DNA of 24,560 nt, from positions 1 through 24,560 of the IMG/VR virus record IMGVR_UViG_3300022539_000714; one strand, 5' to 3'. Each line of letters begins with the position of its first letter. The stretch's first letter is position 1. Source of the DNA: a virus. The translations under genes and the position numbers were made by a program. Of this stretch, positions 8,227-15,354 are shown in pieces. Below the pieces are notes generated by a model. That model saw only the letters and a program-made list of their open reading frames with translations. It was not told the DNA's origin and ran no database searches.

Positions 8227-9090
8227 ATGAAGAACAAAGTACAATTAATGATTTTTTCTTATAATCGTCCATTACAATTAGAACTTTTAGTAAGCAGTAT
8301 TAGAAAGAACATTACCGATTTTAATAAAATCATTGTTACCTTTAATTATTCCGATGATAGATTTCTCAAGGGATATGAGAATTTCAAGGAAAAAGGATTA
8401 GTTGATGAATGGCATTGTGATAAAGACATTGCCTATACCCCTGAATTTAAGAATTACCTCGTAGAATTAATGGGTGATGAGTATGATTATACTTGTTTGT
8501 TTTCTGACGATGCTATTGTTTATGGAAAAGTTTCTATGGACAATGTTATTGCCCAGATGACAGATGATGTTATTTCTTTTTCTTTGAGGTCAGGTCTCAA
8601 TGCCAAATATAGCTTCTATGGAGGGAAAACAATAATTGAAAATCCATGGGGAGAGTATGAAGATTTGGGGGACTTTATTAAATGGAATTGGACAGAGTAC
8701 AACCCAAAGCGTTGCAATGGTTATCCAATAGGGTTTGGTGATGGTTGTGTCTTCAAGACCAAAATAATCAAAGACTTGTTAGGGAGAGTTGAAGGACAAT
8801 CGCCTAATGAATTAGAAAGACATTTGAATCAAATTGAAAACAGAGAAGTAATAACTCAAAAAAAGTTAGTTGCATACAAACACAGTAAGTTAGTAAGTAA
8901 TCCAGTTAACAATGTACAAACGTTTTCTCCCTTATTTAGTGGTGAAAGATTTAGTTACCCTGTTGAAAAATTGAATGACAAATATTTAGAAGGATATGTA
9001 GTTGATTTTGATAAGATAGATTTTAGTGATATTAAAGCAACGCATCAGGAGTTAGCGCTCCCATTAAAATTATCAAACAATGGAGGATAA
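8227..9090 (+). CDS. Putative GT-A fold glycosyltransferase (divergent GT2-like)
   Basis: 287 residues. VQLMIFSYNRPLQLELLVSS is the standard opening of GT2-type enzymes, and CLFSDDAIVYG (Asp94-Asp95) lies where the metal-binding acidic pair is expected. After residue 100 the sequence is divergent, with NGYPIGFGDGCVFKTKII near 165-182 as a probable acceptor-site loop. The last 60 residues have no recognisable motif. No membrane segment is seen. It begins two bases after the epimerase stop, and the next gene is 5 bp downstream with a GGAGG site inside this gene's end. Glycosyltransferase fold is likely, and donor and acceptor are unknown. Confidence 0.7.
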   Translation: MKNKVQLMIFSYNRPLQLELLVSSIRKNITDFNKIIVTFNYSDDRFLKGYENFKEKGLVDEWHCDKDIAYTPEFKNYLVELMGDEYDYTCLFSDDAIVYGKVSMDNVIAQMTDDVISFSLRSGLNAKYSFYGGKTIIENPWGEYEDLGDFIKWNWTEYNPKRCNGYPIGFGDGCVFKTKIIKDLLGRVEGQSPNELERHLNQIENREVITQKKLVAYKHSKLVSNPVNNVQTFSPLFSGERFSYPVEKLNDKYLEGYVVDFDKIDFSDIKATHQELALPLKLSNNGG

Positions 9091-9095
9091 AAAAT

Positions 9096-9686
9096 ATGCT
9101 TAATTTGAAAATAAGAGCATTTGATTTCTTGCTCAAAGATAAAAAGAATTTGGTTGGTGCAGAAATAGGAGTATTTAAGGGAGGGCATGCTTTTGAAATG
9201 TTAAAATTTCTTGATATAAAAATCTTTTATTTAGTCGAACCCTATCGCACCTATATTGGTCATGGGAATAAAACACATCATCCAGAATCAGCAGAAAAAG
9301 TTGCAAGAGCATTGCTACAACGATATCAACATAAAGTAATATGGATTAAGTCTTCATCAGTTGAAGCAGTCGCTGGTTTTCAAGATAAAAGTTTAGATTT
9401 TGTTTATATTGACGGGAATCATGATTATAAATTTGCGTTACAAGATATTGAATTGTGGACACTGAAAGTAAAGCAGGGTGGAATTATAGGTGGGCATGAT
9501 TATGGAGAAAACTTTCCTGGAGTAGAAAAAGCTATAGAAGAATATTCTAGTAAAAATAAGATTGAGTATAAAACTAATTTCTTTGGAAATGAAAAAGTTA
9601 ATACTGACTGGGCATTTAAAAAAGGTGGTAAGTTAGAAGTCTGGAAAGTTCCTAGACCTGAAGCTTCTAGTTTTAAATCTCTATGA
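9096..9686 (+). CDS. Class I SAM-dependent methyltransferase (Methyltransf_24 type)
   Basis: 196 residues. VGAEIGVFKGGHAFEML (about 20-36) is the SAM loop, and FYLVEPYRTY (about 44-53) supplies the acidic residue that usually holds the ribose. LDFVYIDGNHDYKFALQDIE (about 100-119) is diagnostic of the CmcI/Methyltransf_24 branch, where Asp and His often bind a metal ion. GGIIGGHDYGENFPGV near 128-143 completes the family pattern. Relatives in polysaccharide clusters are thought to be sugar O-methyltransferases. GGAGGATAA precedes the start, and the stop overlaps the next ATG. It belongs to a different subfamily from the other methyltransferases here, so it probably acts on another position. 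Confidence 0.85.
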   Translation: MLNLKIRAFDFLLKDKKNLVGAEIGVFKGGHAFEMLKFLDIKIFYLVEPYRTYIGHGNKTHHPESAEKVARALLQRYQHKVIWIKSSSVEAVAGFQDKSLDFVYIDGNHDYKFALQDIELWTLKVKQGGIIGGHDYGENFPGVEKAIEEYSSKNKIEYKTNFFGNEKVNTDWAFKKGGKLEVWKVPRPEASSFKSL

Positions 9687-10543
9687 ACAATCTTTGTATC
9701 GCAATCAGGAGTTTTAAACGACCCGAATATTTAAAGCAGTGTTTAGAATCTTTAGAGAGCAATTCAGACTTAAATGTTGATTTTTTCTTCTTCCAAGATG
9801 GAGCAGTTAATCCGTTCTCAGGTAAAAGATATGCTACTGATGAAGAAGTAAAGGCATCTTTAAAAGTTTTTCAAGATTCTAAATTACCTAATAAAACAAT
9901 CTTTGTTAGCCAACACAATTTAGGCCCGATTATTAGAAATAGACTTCAACTAGAATATGTATTTCCCTTATATGAATATGGAGTATTTCTTGATAATGAC
10001 CTTGTCTTCAATAAATATTACATTAAAACATTGAAGGTTTTATTTAAACAATTCAAAAATAGCGATGCTGGTTCGATTCAAACATCCTTTAGATATCGTA
10101 GGAATAATATTCAATCTTTAGAAGATGCTATAAAGCTTCAGAATAAAGTGGCTTATGGATTCTCTCATAGATGGGAAATTGGATTGTGGAGAGAGAGTTG
10201 GGAGAAGATTAAACCTATTATTGCACCATATTTTGAGATGACTGCAAGAGTCGATTTTAAAGAGTTTTTATATAATCATTCTGTCTATAAAGACATTCGA
10301 GAAAAAAGTCGAGGCATTTATGGATGTCAACATGGAACAGGAGACACGCCAACAGAAGATTTTGTCCTAGAAAAATCAATAGAAAAAGCAGGATATAAAG
10401 GGTTACATACATTAACATTACGACATAAAACAATTGGTGAAAAAGGAATGTTTAGTTTTAGAGCAACCCGATATAGAGATGGGGGATATATAAAAATCCC
10501 ATTACATGATATCGGGGATATTGATAAATATGAAATACAATGA
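9683..10543 (+). CDS. GT-A fold glycosyltransferase, GT2-like (paralogue of the gene at 2512)
   Basis: 286 residues. LCIAIRSFKRPEYLKQCLES is the GT2 opening, and GVFLDNDLVFNKYYIK carries a DND metal site at 104-106. The layout matches the protein at 2512-3378 (FFFFQDG near 34-40, DSKLPNK near 65-71, an aromatic/Trp-rich middle), which suggests duplication and divergence inside the operon. HRWEIGLWRESWEKI near 163-177 is equivalent to the GHFWAEACWSKKW region of that protein. It is soluble, with no signal peptide. It starts in an ATGA overlap with the methyltransferase upstream and ends in an ATGA overlap with the next methyltransferase. Confidence 0.8.
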   Translation: MNNLCIAIRSFKRPEYLKQCLESLESNSDLNVDFFFFQDGAVNPFSGKRYATDEEVKASLKVFQDSKLPNKTIFVSQHNLGPIIRNRLQLEYVFPLYEYGVFLDNDLVFNKYYIKTLKVLFKQFKNSDAGSIQTSFRYRRNNIQSLEDAIKLQNKVAYGFSHRWEIGLWRESWEKIKPIIAPYFEMTARVDFKEFLYNHSVYKDIREKSRGIYGCQHGTGDTPTEDFVLEKSIEKAGYKGLHTLTLRHKTIGEKGMFSFRATRYRDGGYIKIPLHDIGDIDKYEIQ

Positions 10544-11142
10544 CAAATACTAATTGGCAAAATAACCTTACCAGTGAATTAAGTTTTTGGACTAATTATT
10601 TTAAAACCAAATCTTATAAATATGTTAAAGAAAGCCATCTTCTTTTCTTTAAAAAGTGGTTTAAGGTACCGATTGAAATATTTTCGGAAGCAATTATTTT
10701 AGATGTTGGCTCTGGTCCCTCAAGTCATCTTTATGACATTGAAGCTCGAATAAAAGTTGCTATTGACCCTTTAATGGATAAGTACGAGAAAATAACAAAG
10801 AACTATGAATTTCCAAATGATGATGTTATCAAACTTAAAGGCAGGGGTGAAGAATTACCTTTTACTAGTGAGTCATTCGACTTTGTGTTTACGTTTAATG
10901 GTATTGACCATTGGGCAGATTGGCAAAAAGGGATTTTAGAAATAAAAAGAGTTTTAAAGAAAAATGGCAAGTTATTATTATATGTTGTATTTGATAGACC
11001 TAATCCAAATCCGCATCATCCGTTTTGTATTGATGAAGATTCAATAAAGTGGATTGAAGAACAAGGATTCAAGATTATTCAAAGTGAAATATTACTTATT
11101 GAAAAGAGAAGAAAATTTTATGGGATGTTTAAAAAGTTATGA
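10540..11142 (+). CDS. Class I SAM-dependent methyltransferase (Methyltransf_11 type)
   Basis: 200 residues. IILDVGSGPSSHLYDIE (about 52-68) is the SAM-binding loop, and KVAIDPLMDKYEKI provides the acidic residue after strand 2. GRGEELPFTSESFDFVFTFN near 103-122 is motif II. ILEIKRVLKKNGKLLLYVVF is the typical post-motif region of this group. Residues 1-45 form an aromatic, Lys-rich helical extension. The substrate cannot be told from the fold. The operon context suggests a sugar or a glycan-bound group. Translation is coupled to both neighbours by ATGA overlaps. Confidence 0.83.
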   Translation: MTNTNWQNNLTSELSFWTNYFKTKSYKYVKESHLLFFKKWFKVPIEIFSEAIILDVGSGPSSHLYDIEARIKVAIDPLMDKYEKITKNYEFPNDDVIKLKGRGEELPFTSESFDFVFTFNGIDHWADWQKGILEIKRVLKKNGKLLLYVVFDRPNPNPHHPFCIDEDSIKWIEEQGFKIIQSEILLIEKRRKFYGMFKKL

Positions 11143-11843
11143 AACTAATAACGGATTTACATTTAAAATATAAAGACAAACCAATTTGGATAGTAGGTTC
11201 TGACCCTACTCTTGAAGATTATCCTGATAATTTTTTAGATAATAGATTGGCAATTACTCTCCATTTAGCTTACATAAAGTTCCCAAATGTTACTTATAGA
11301 TATTTCAATGAGAGAGATAGATTTGTTTTCTTAAAAGAGAAATATCCAGAGATTTTAGATAAAGTAAACATTTTTGGTTACCCTTTCTATAATCGTCCAC
11401 AAGCGGTATCTGATGAAGCAATAGGGAAAGCTAAAGAGAAAGCATATTATCTTAATTTAAAGCCCTATCCGCCTAGTGGCAATCCTAGTGCTATCTTTAG
11501 TGATTCGGGTCCTAATGCCATGCGTAGAATGGTTGGAGAAGCTGTTAGTGCCACTTCTAGTACCTTTGGTGGACATGGGACGTGTTTGCATCCCTGTATG
11601 TATGTAGCGCTTATGATGGGGTGTAATCCTGTCAATATTATTGCTTGTAATTTTAAGAATATTGATGGAAAAGAACATTTTGGAGAGACTAATAAGATAG
11701 ACCATGATATGCGACCTCAAACTCCATCATTTACAGGTTACAGAGGCACAAGAATGACTCGCGGATTAGATGCTATTATTGCCGGATGTAATGACCATAA
11801 GATTAAAGTTAATCGGATAGAAAAATATGATAATATAGAGTAA
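11139..11843 (+). CDS. Putative Rossmann-like DUF115/sialyltransferase-like protein
   Basis: 234 residues. After a short N-terminal helix, KPIWIVGSDPTLEDYPDNFL (about 14-33) resembles the phosphate-binding GxGPSL loop of DUF115 (MptE-like) and GT42-type proteins. A second conserved-looking block, CLHPCMYVALMMGCNPVNII (about 149-168), is where those families have a helix followed by a strand. The middle carries a Ser/Gly-rich stretch with a Cys and several His. In other surface-glycan clusters DUF115-type proteins are suspected transferases that use nucleotide-linked acidic sugars. I see only the loop pattern here, so this is tentative. It starts in an ATGA overlap, and 28 bp separate it from the next gene. 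Confidence 0.55.
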   Translation: MKLITDLHLKYKDKPIWIVGSDPTLEDYPDNFLDNRLAITLHLAYIKFPNVTYRYFNERDRFVFLKEKYPEILDKVNIFGYPFYNRPQAVSDEAIGKAKEKAYYLNLKPYPPSGNPSAIFSDSGPNAMRRMVGEAVSATSSTFGGHGTCLHPCMYVALMMGCNPVNIIACNFKNIDGKEHFGETNKIDHDMRPQTPSFTGYRGTRMTRGLDAIIAGCNDHKIKVNRIEKYDNIE

Positions 11844-11871
11844 GTAATATTGAAAGGTATAGGATTGAAGT

Positions 11872-12654
11872 ATGAAAGTAAAAGTAGGAGTCTTTATTTT
11901 AAACTACAAGCGACCAAATACAGTTACTAGAGTTATTGACTCTGCTCTCCATCAAACAATCAAGCCTGAAGCTGTTTATATTTGGAATAACAATCCCGAA
12001 ACCACAATTAACTATCAAGGGTGTATTAATGTTAATTCTCAAGAAAACTTCCTTTGTATTATTCGTCATGTCGTTGCCTTTACTAGAGATATAGATTATT
12101 GGGTTTTTATTGATGATGATGTGGCAATGAAGCCAAAGGCAATAGAAAACTTTTTAGAATATAGTAAAAAGTATCCTGAATCAATTTTAGGCTATTATGG
12201 AAGAAACATTACTAGTGGGCTTTATTCTCTTGACCGTTCTAATTGGTATACAAATAAAGAGAAAGAAGTAGACATGGTTATGGGAATGATTCACTTTTGT
12301 AAAAGAAGTAAGTTGATTAATTCTTTCATTCTTAAAAAAGAGATTCCTGATTTACCATTAACAGAAGATGACATACTTTTAAGTCTTGGAAACAAGTTTA
12401 TTGATAAGCAAAAGAATTATGTAATTCCTTATAGTAATGAGAGTGGACCAATGCCTCTTGATAGTGGTTATGGTGGACTCAGTATTAAAGGAGGTCATTT
12501 ACAAAGAAGGATAGATGCTGTTAGGCGTATATTAGAGTGGGCAGGAAAAATGCCAAAACCAAGTAAAAGAGAACATGGTAAACCAGTTGAACCGATTGGA
12601 GAACTCAAAGAAGTTAAGTTTAGTGCGAAAGCAAAAATATGCCAAGCGAAGTGA
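11872..12654 (+). CDS. GT-A fold glycosyltransferase with GT2/GT64-like features
   Basis: 260 residues. KVGVFILNYKRPNTVTRVID is the GT2-type opening. DYWVFIDDDVAMKPKAIENF gives an Asp triplet at 81-83. The order IWNNNPE, FIDDDV, SILGYYGRNI, DMVMGMIHFC and a late EDD (LPLTEDDILLSLG, about 162-174) also resembles exostosin-like GT64 domains. In those, a C-terminal ED pair is catalytic. Residues 215-260 form a basic, Pro/Lys-rich tail not expected in either family. A GAAAGG site lies upstream of the ATG. GT-A fold is well supported. GT64-like versus GT2 is open. Confidence 0.75.
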   Translation: MKVKVGVFILNYKRPNTVTRVIDSALHQTIKPEAVYIWNNNPETTINYQGCINVNSQENFLCIIRHVVAFTRDIDYWVFIDDDVAMKPKAIENFLEYSKKYPESILGYYGRNITSGLYSLDRSNWYTNKEKEVDMVMGMIHFCKRSKLINSFILKKEIPDLPLTEDDILLSLGNKFIDKQKNYVIPYSNESGPMPLDSGYGGLSIKGGHLQRRIDAVRRILEWAGKMPKPSKREHGKPVEPIGELKEVKFSAKAKICQAK

Positions 12655-12706
12655 TAGAATGTAAATTAAATAAGATTTTAGTAACTGCCTTAGGAAGGAA
12701 ACCATT

Positions 12707-13474
12707 ATGAAAATAGGAATCGTTGGCTACGGAGTTGTTGGAAAAGCTCAAATTGAGTTTTTTGGTGAACATTTTTGTCTTATTCACGACCCTAGCTCAG
12801 GATACAAAAATAGAGCTTTAATTAATAAAGAGTGTGATTTAGCCTTTGTATGTGTTCCAACTCCCTCTAAAAAAGATGATACTTGCGATACTTCGATTGT
12901 TGAAGAATCTGTTAAGTGGTTAGAGACTCCTATTATTGTAATTCGTTCTGCTGTTGTTCCCGGCACAACAGACTATTTAATAGATAAGTACAAAAAGAAT
13001 ATTGTTTACCAACCAGAGTATTTAGGAGAAACCCCTCTACACCCCTATTTAGATTTAAGAAAGCGTGAATTTGTCATCTTGGGAGGCGAAAGAAAATTAA
13101 CCAAAGTACTGATTATGTATTACCAGAAATTTATGCACCCTGATACTCACTTTTACCAAACAGACACAATAACTGCCGAGTTGGTAAAGTATATGGAAAA
13201 TGCTTGGTTAGGAACTAAAGTAACCTTCTGTAATGAGTTCTATGAGATTGCCAAGACTCTTGGTGTTGATTATAATGAATTAAGAGAGCTATGGCTTGCT
13301 GATAAAAGGATTAATCGCAGCCATACTTTTGTCTATCCAGATAAAAGAGGTTTCAGTGGTAAATGTCTTCCAAAAGACATTAAAGCTATAGTTAAAAAGT
13401 TGGAGGAAAAGGGCTATGAAGCAAAGTTCATCAAAAAAGTCCTCGAAGAAAACGAGAGAATCAAAAAGCTCTAA
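12707..13474 (+). CDS. Short UDP-glucose/GDP-mannose 6-dehydrogenase-like enzyme
   Basis: 255 residues. The NAD loop GIVGYGVVG (Gly 7, 9, 12), SAVVPGTTDYL, YQPEYLGE, TAELVKYMENAWLGTKVTF (Lys161, Asn165) and GFSGKCLPKDI (Cys220, Lys223, Asp224) are the conserved elements of nucleotide-sugar 6-dehydrogenases, including the thiohemiacetal cysteine. Such enzymes oxidise a hexose C6 to a uronic acid, for example UDP-glucose to UDP-glucuronate. Usual length is about 390-450. This one stops soon after the catalytic cysteine and lacks the C-terminal nucleotide-binding domain, so it is either a naturally minimal form or has altered substrate binding. AGGAAGG lies before the ATG. Its last 59 bases overlap the next gene in another frame. 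Confidence 0.85.
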   Translation: MKIGIVGYGVVGKAQIEFFGEHFCLIHDPSSGYKNRALINKECDLAFVCVPTPSKKDDTCDTSIVEESVKWLETPIIVIRSAVVPGTTDYLIDKYKKNIVYQPEYLGETPLHPYLDLRKREFVILGGERKLTKVLIMYYQKFMHPDTHFYQTDTITAELVKYMENAWLGTKVTFCNEFYEIAKTLGVDYNELRELWLADKRINRSHTFVYPDKRGFSGKCLPKDIKAIVKKLEEKGYEAKFIKKVLEENERIKKL

Positions 13475-13988
13475 AGTTTGTTATTTAGATTTTGACGATT
13501 TCGGAGAGAAAAATAGTCGTTTAGATTGGTTTTGGAGACTTCATAAAGAATTCCCTCATTTCAAAGTGAATCTATTTGCTATTCCTTGGGACAATCAAAG
13601 GAAAGAGTGGATGAAATATATCCAAAAACTTGATTGGATTCAGTTATGTGTTCATGGGTTTTATCACGAAAATAATGAAGAAGTGGAAAAAGGAATGTTA
13701 GGTGCTTATTGCCCAGACAGAGGGTTTGCTAAAGTTTATCGGGCTCCTTTCTGGCAACTTTCAGACAAAATGTATAACCTTCTTAAAAAGTTAGACTATA
13801 AAATAATGCTTCATCCTGATGACCCAAGAGAGGGAATTAAATACAATTGGAATATTAAAGACTCTCCGCCTTACTTAGATATTCTTTATGGGCATGGCCA
13901 TATTCAAGACACACAAGGAAATGGGTTAGTAGAAGCATTTGAGAACATTCTTAAACTTCCTATTAATACTAAGTTTAAATTTCTATGA
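13416..13988 (+). CDS. NodB-like (CE4) polysaccharide deacetylase-like protein
   Basis: 190 residues. CYLDFDDFG (Asp27-Asp28) corresponds to the TFDDG metal and base motif, CVHGFYH (His80, His84) to the HxxxH zinc pair, and VYRAPFWQLS to the RxPxG motif. LYGHGHIQ (His160, His162) may supply the late catalytic His. These residues fit removal of an acetyl group from an N-acetylated or O-acetylated sugar. The ATG at 13416 lies inside the dehydrogenase gene with GGAGG about 10 bp upstream. No better start exists downstream, so the first 20 Ser/Lys-rich residues come from the 59-bp overlap. The stop overlaps the next ATG. Family assignment is good. Whether it deacetylates the phage glycan or a host polymer is unknown. 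Confidence 0.72.
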   Translation: MKQSSSKKSSKKTRESKSSKVCYLDFDDFGEKNSRLDWFWRLHKEFPHFKVNLFAIPWDNQRKEWMKYIQKLDWIQLCVHGFYHENNEEVEKGMLGAYCPDRGFAKVYRAPFWQLSDKMYNLLKKLDYKIMLHPDDPREGIKYNWNIKDSPPYLDILYGHGHIQDTQGNGLVEAFENILKLPINTKFKFL

Positions 13989-14545
13989 AAATACCAAAAG
14001 GCTATCAAAAAATACAAACAGAAAAGTCTTCTACAAGTCGTGGAACTAAATGGGGACGACGAGCCATACAATCTGTCGACAAATATCTAAAATATTTTAA
14101 GGGCAAGATATTAGAAATAGGCTGTAATGATGGCTTTGCTATGGACTATATTAAAGAAAAAGGATTTGAAGTAGAGGGAATAGATATTGCTAAACATAAA
14201 TTAAAAATTGCCAAAGAGCATGGACTTAAAGTTCAATTTGCTTATCAAGAGAAAATGCCTTTTGGTGATAAATCATTCGATACAATCTTTTCTTCTCATA
14301 CACTAGAACATAGTTATAATGCAGAACAAGCTGTTAAAGAATATCAAAGAGTGGCAAAAAGAGCGATTGTTATTATTCCCATTGAATCAAATAGAATAGC
14401 TTTTCCTGAAGTACATGTAAGCGCTTTTCGTTCAAAAGAAGATTTGATTAACTTATTTAAAGATAAAGGGAAAATAATCTTAGAAGAAGCACGTAACAAT
14501 ATAGAGCCTGAATATATAGTTATTGTTGATTTTTATGAAACCTGA
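13985..14545 (+). CDS. Class I SAM-dependent methyltransferase (Methyltransf_11 type)
   Basis: 186 residues. GKILEIGCNDGFAMDYIKEK (about 40-59) is the SAM loop. VEGIDIAKHKLKIAKEHGLK places an Asp after strand 2. QEKMPFGDKSFDTIFSSHTL followed by EH (about 87-108) is the standard motif II region of Methyltransf_11. RAIVIIPIESNRIAFPEVHV near 125-145 is the post-core segment. The N-terminal 38 residues are basic and probably helical. It is distinct in sequence from the methyltransferase at 10540 apart from the shared fold. It overlaps the deacetylase stop (ATGA), and its own last 11 bases overlap the next gene. Confidence 0.83.
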   Translation: MKIPKGYQKIQTEKSSTSRGTKWGRRAIQSVDKYLKYFKGKILEIGCNDGFAMDYIKEKGFEVEGIDIAKHKLKIAKEHGLKVQFAYQEKMPFGDKSFDTIFSSHTLEHSYNAEQAVKEYQRVAKRAIVIIPIESNRIAFPEVHVSAFRSKEDLINLFKDKGKIILEEARNNIEPEYIVIVDFYET

Positions 14546-15353
14546 AATCTCAGTAATCATCACTACTTATAATAGACCAGTAATGCTTCAAAGGGCATTA
14601 GATAGTGTTTTGGCACAAACATTTAAAAACTTTGAAGTAATAATTGTTGATGACCATTCTGACAAACCGCCTGATATTAAATTTCCTGCTAAAGAAAAGC
14701 GAGTAGTTGCCATGCGGTTACCCTACAACACAGGTTATCAAGTAAGACCTAAGAACATTGGAATTATGATTGCAAGAGGGAAATATATTGCCTATCTAGA
14801 CGATGACAATGTTTATCTTCCCAATCACTTAGAAGTGCTTTACGAAGCAATTAAAAAACATCAAGCCGATGTTGTTTATGGCGATAGAGTCTATAAAAGC
14901 ACCGATAAAAATGAAAAGAGATTTATGGGCAAGATGAGCTATCCTTATGATTTAAACCAATTAGAACATGGTAACTATATTGATACTTCAGATATTATGC
15001 ACACTGTTCAAGCTATTAATGATATTGGGTTTTGGGACATTTTTTGGGAAAGAAAAGGTGATTGGCTCTTAATGACTAAATTTGGCAAAAGAGGGAAAAA
15101 GGTAGTTCATGTGCCTGAAGTAATTACTGAATATTGGTGGCATGGCGATAATATTGGACAATTTAATCCAATGGGAGGAGAGTTTCCTCAATCTGCAGAA
15201 TTTAGAAAAAATGTAAGAGGATTGGCTCAAGACCTTGCTAAAGCAAAAAATGTCCAGTTCAAAGCAAGGAGTGCAAAAGATGCTTCGCCTCACATAGATA
15301 AAGATGCACGTAATCCAATTGGCTTTAAAGCCCAAGATGGTAAGTGGAAATAA
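14535..15353 (+). CDS. Canonical GT2-family glycosyltransferase
   Basis: 272 residues and the most typical GT2 enzyme of the operon. EISVIITTYNRPVMLQRALD, SVLAQTFKNFEVIIVDDHS, GIMIARGKYIAYLDDDN (Asp89-91, the DXD) and FWDIFWERKGDWLLMTKFGK occur in order at family spacing. I use ATG 14535. A TTG 12 bp upstream is in frame but adds nothing to the domain. The last 40 residues are a basic, Ala/Lys/Asp-rich tail outside the GT2 core. Donor could be any nucleotide hexose. It overlaps the methyltransferase upstream by 11 bp and is one base from the cysteine desulfurase gene. Confidence 0.9.
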   Translation: MKPEISVIITTYNRPVMLQRALDSVLAQTFKNFEVIIVDDHSDKPPDIKFPAKEKRVVAMRLPYNTGYQVRPKNIGIMIARGKYIAYLDDDNVYLPNHLEVLYEAIKKHQADVVYGDRVYKSTDKNEKRFMGKMSYPYDLNQLEHGNYIDTSDIMHTVQAINDIGFWDIFWERKGDWLLMTKFGKRGKKVVHVPEVITEYWWHGDNIGQFNPMGGEFPQSAEFRKNVRGLAQDLAKAKNVQFKARSAKDASPHIDKDARNPIGFKAQDGKWK

Positions 15354-15354
15354 A

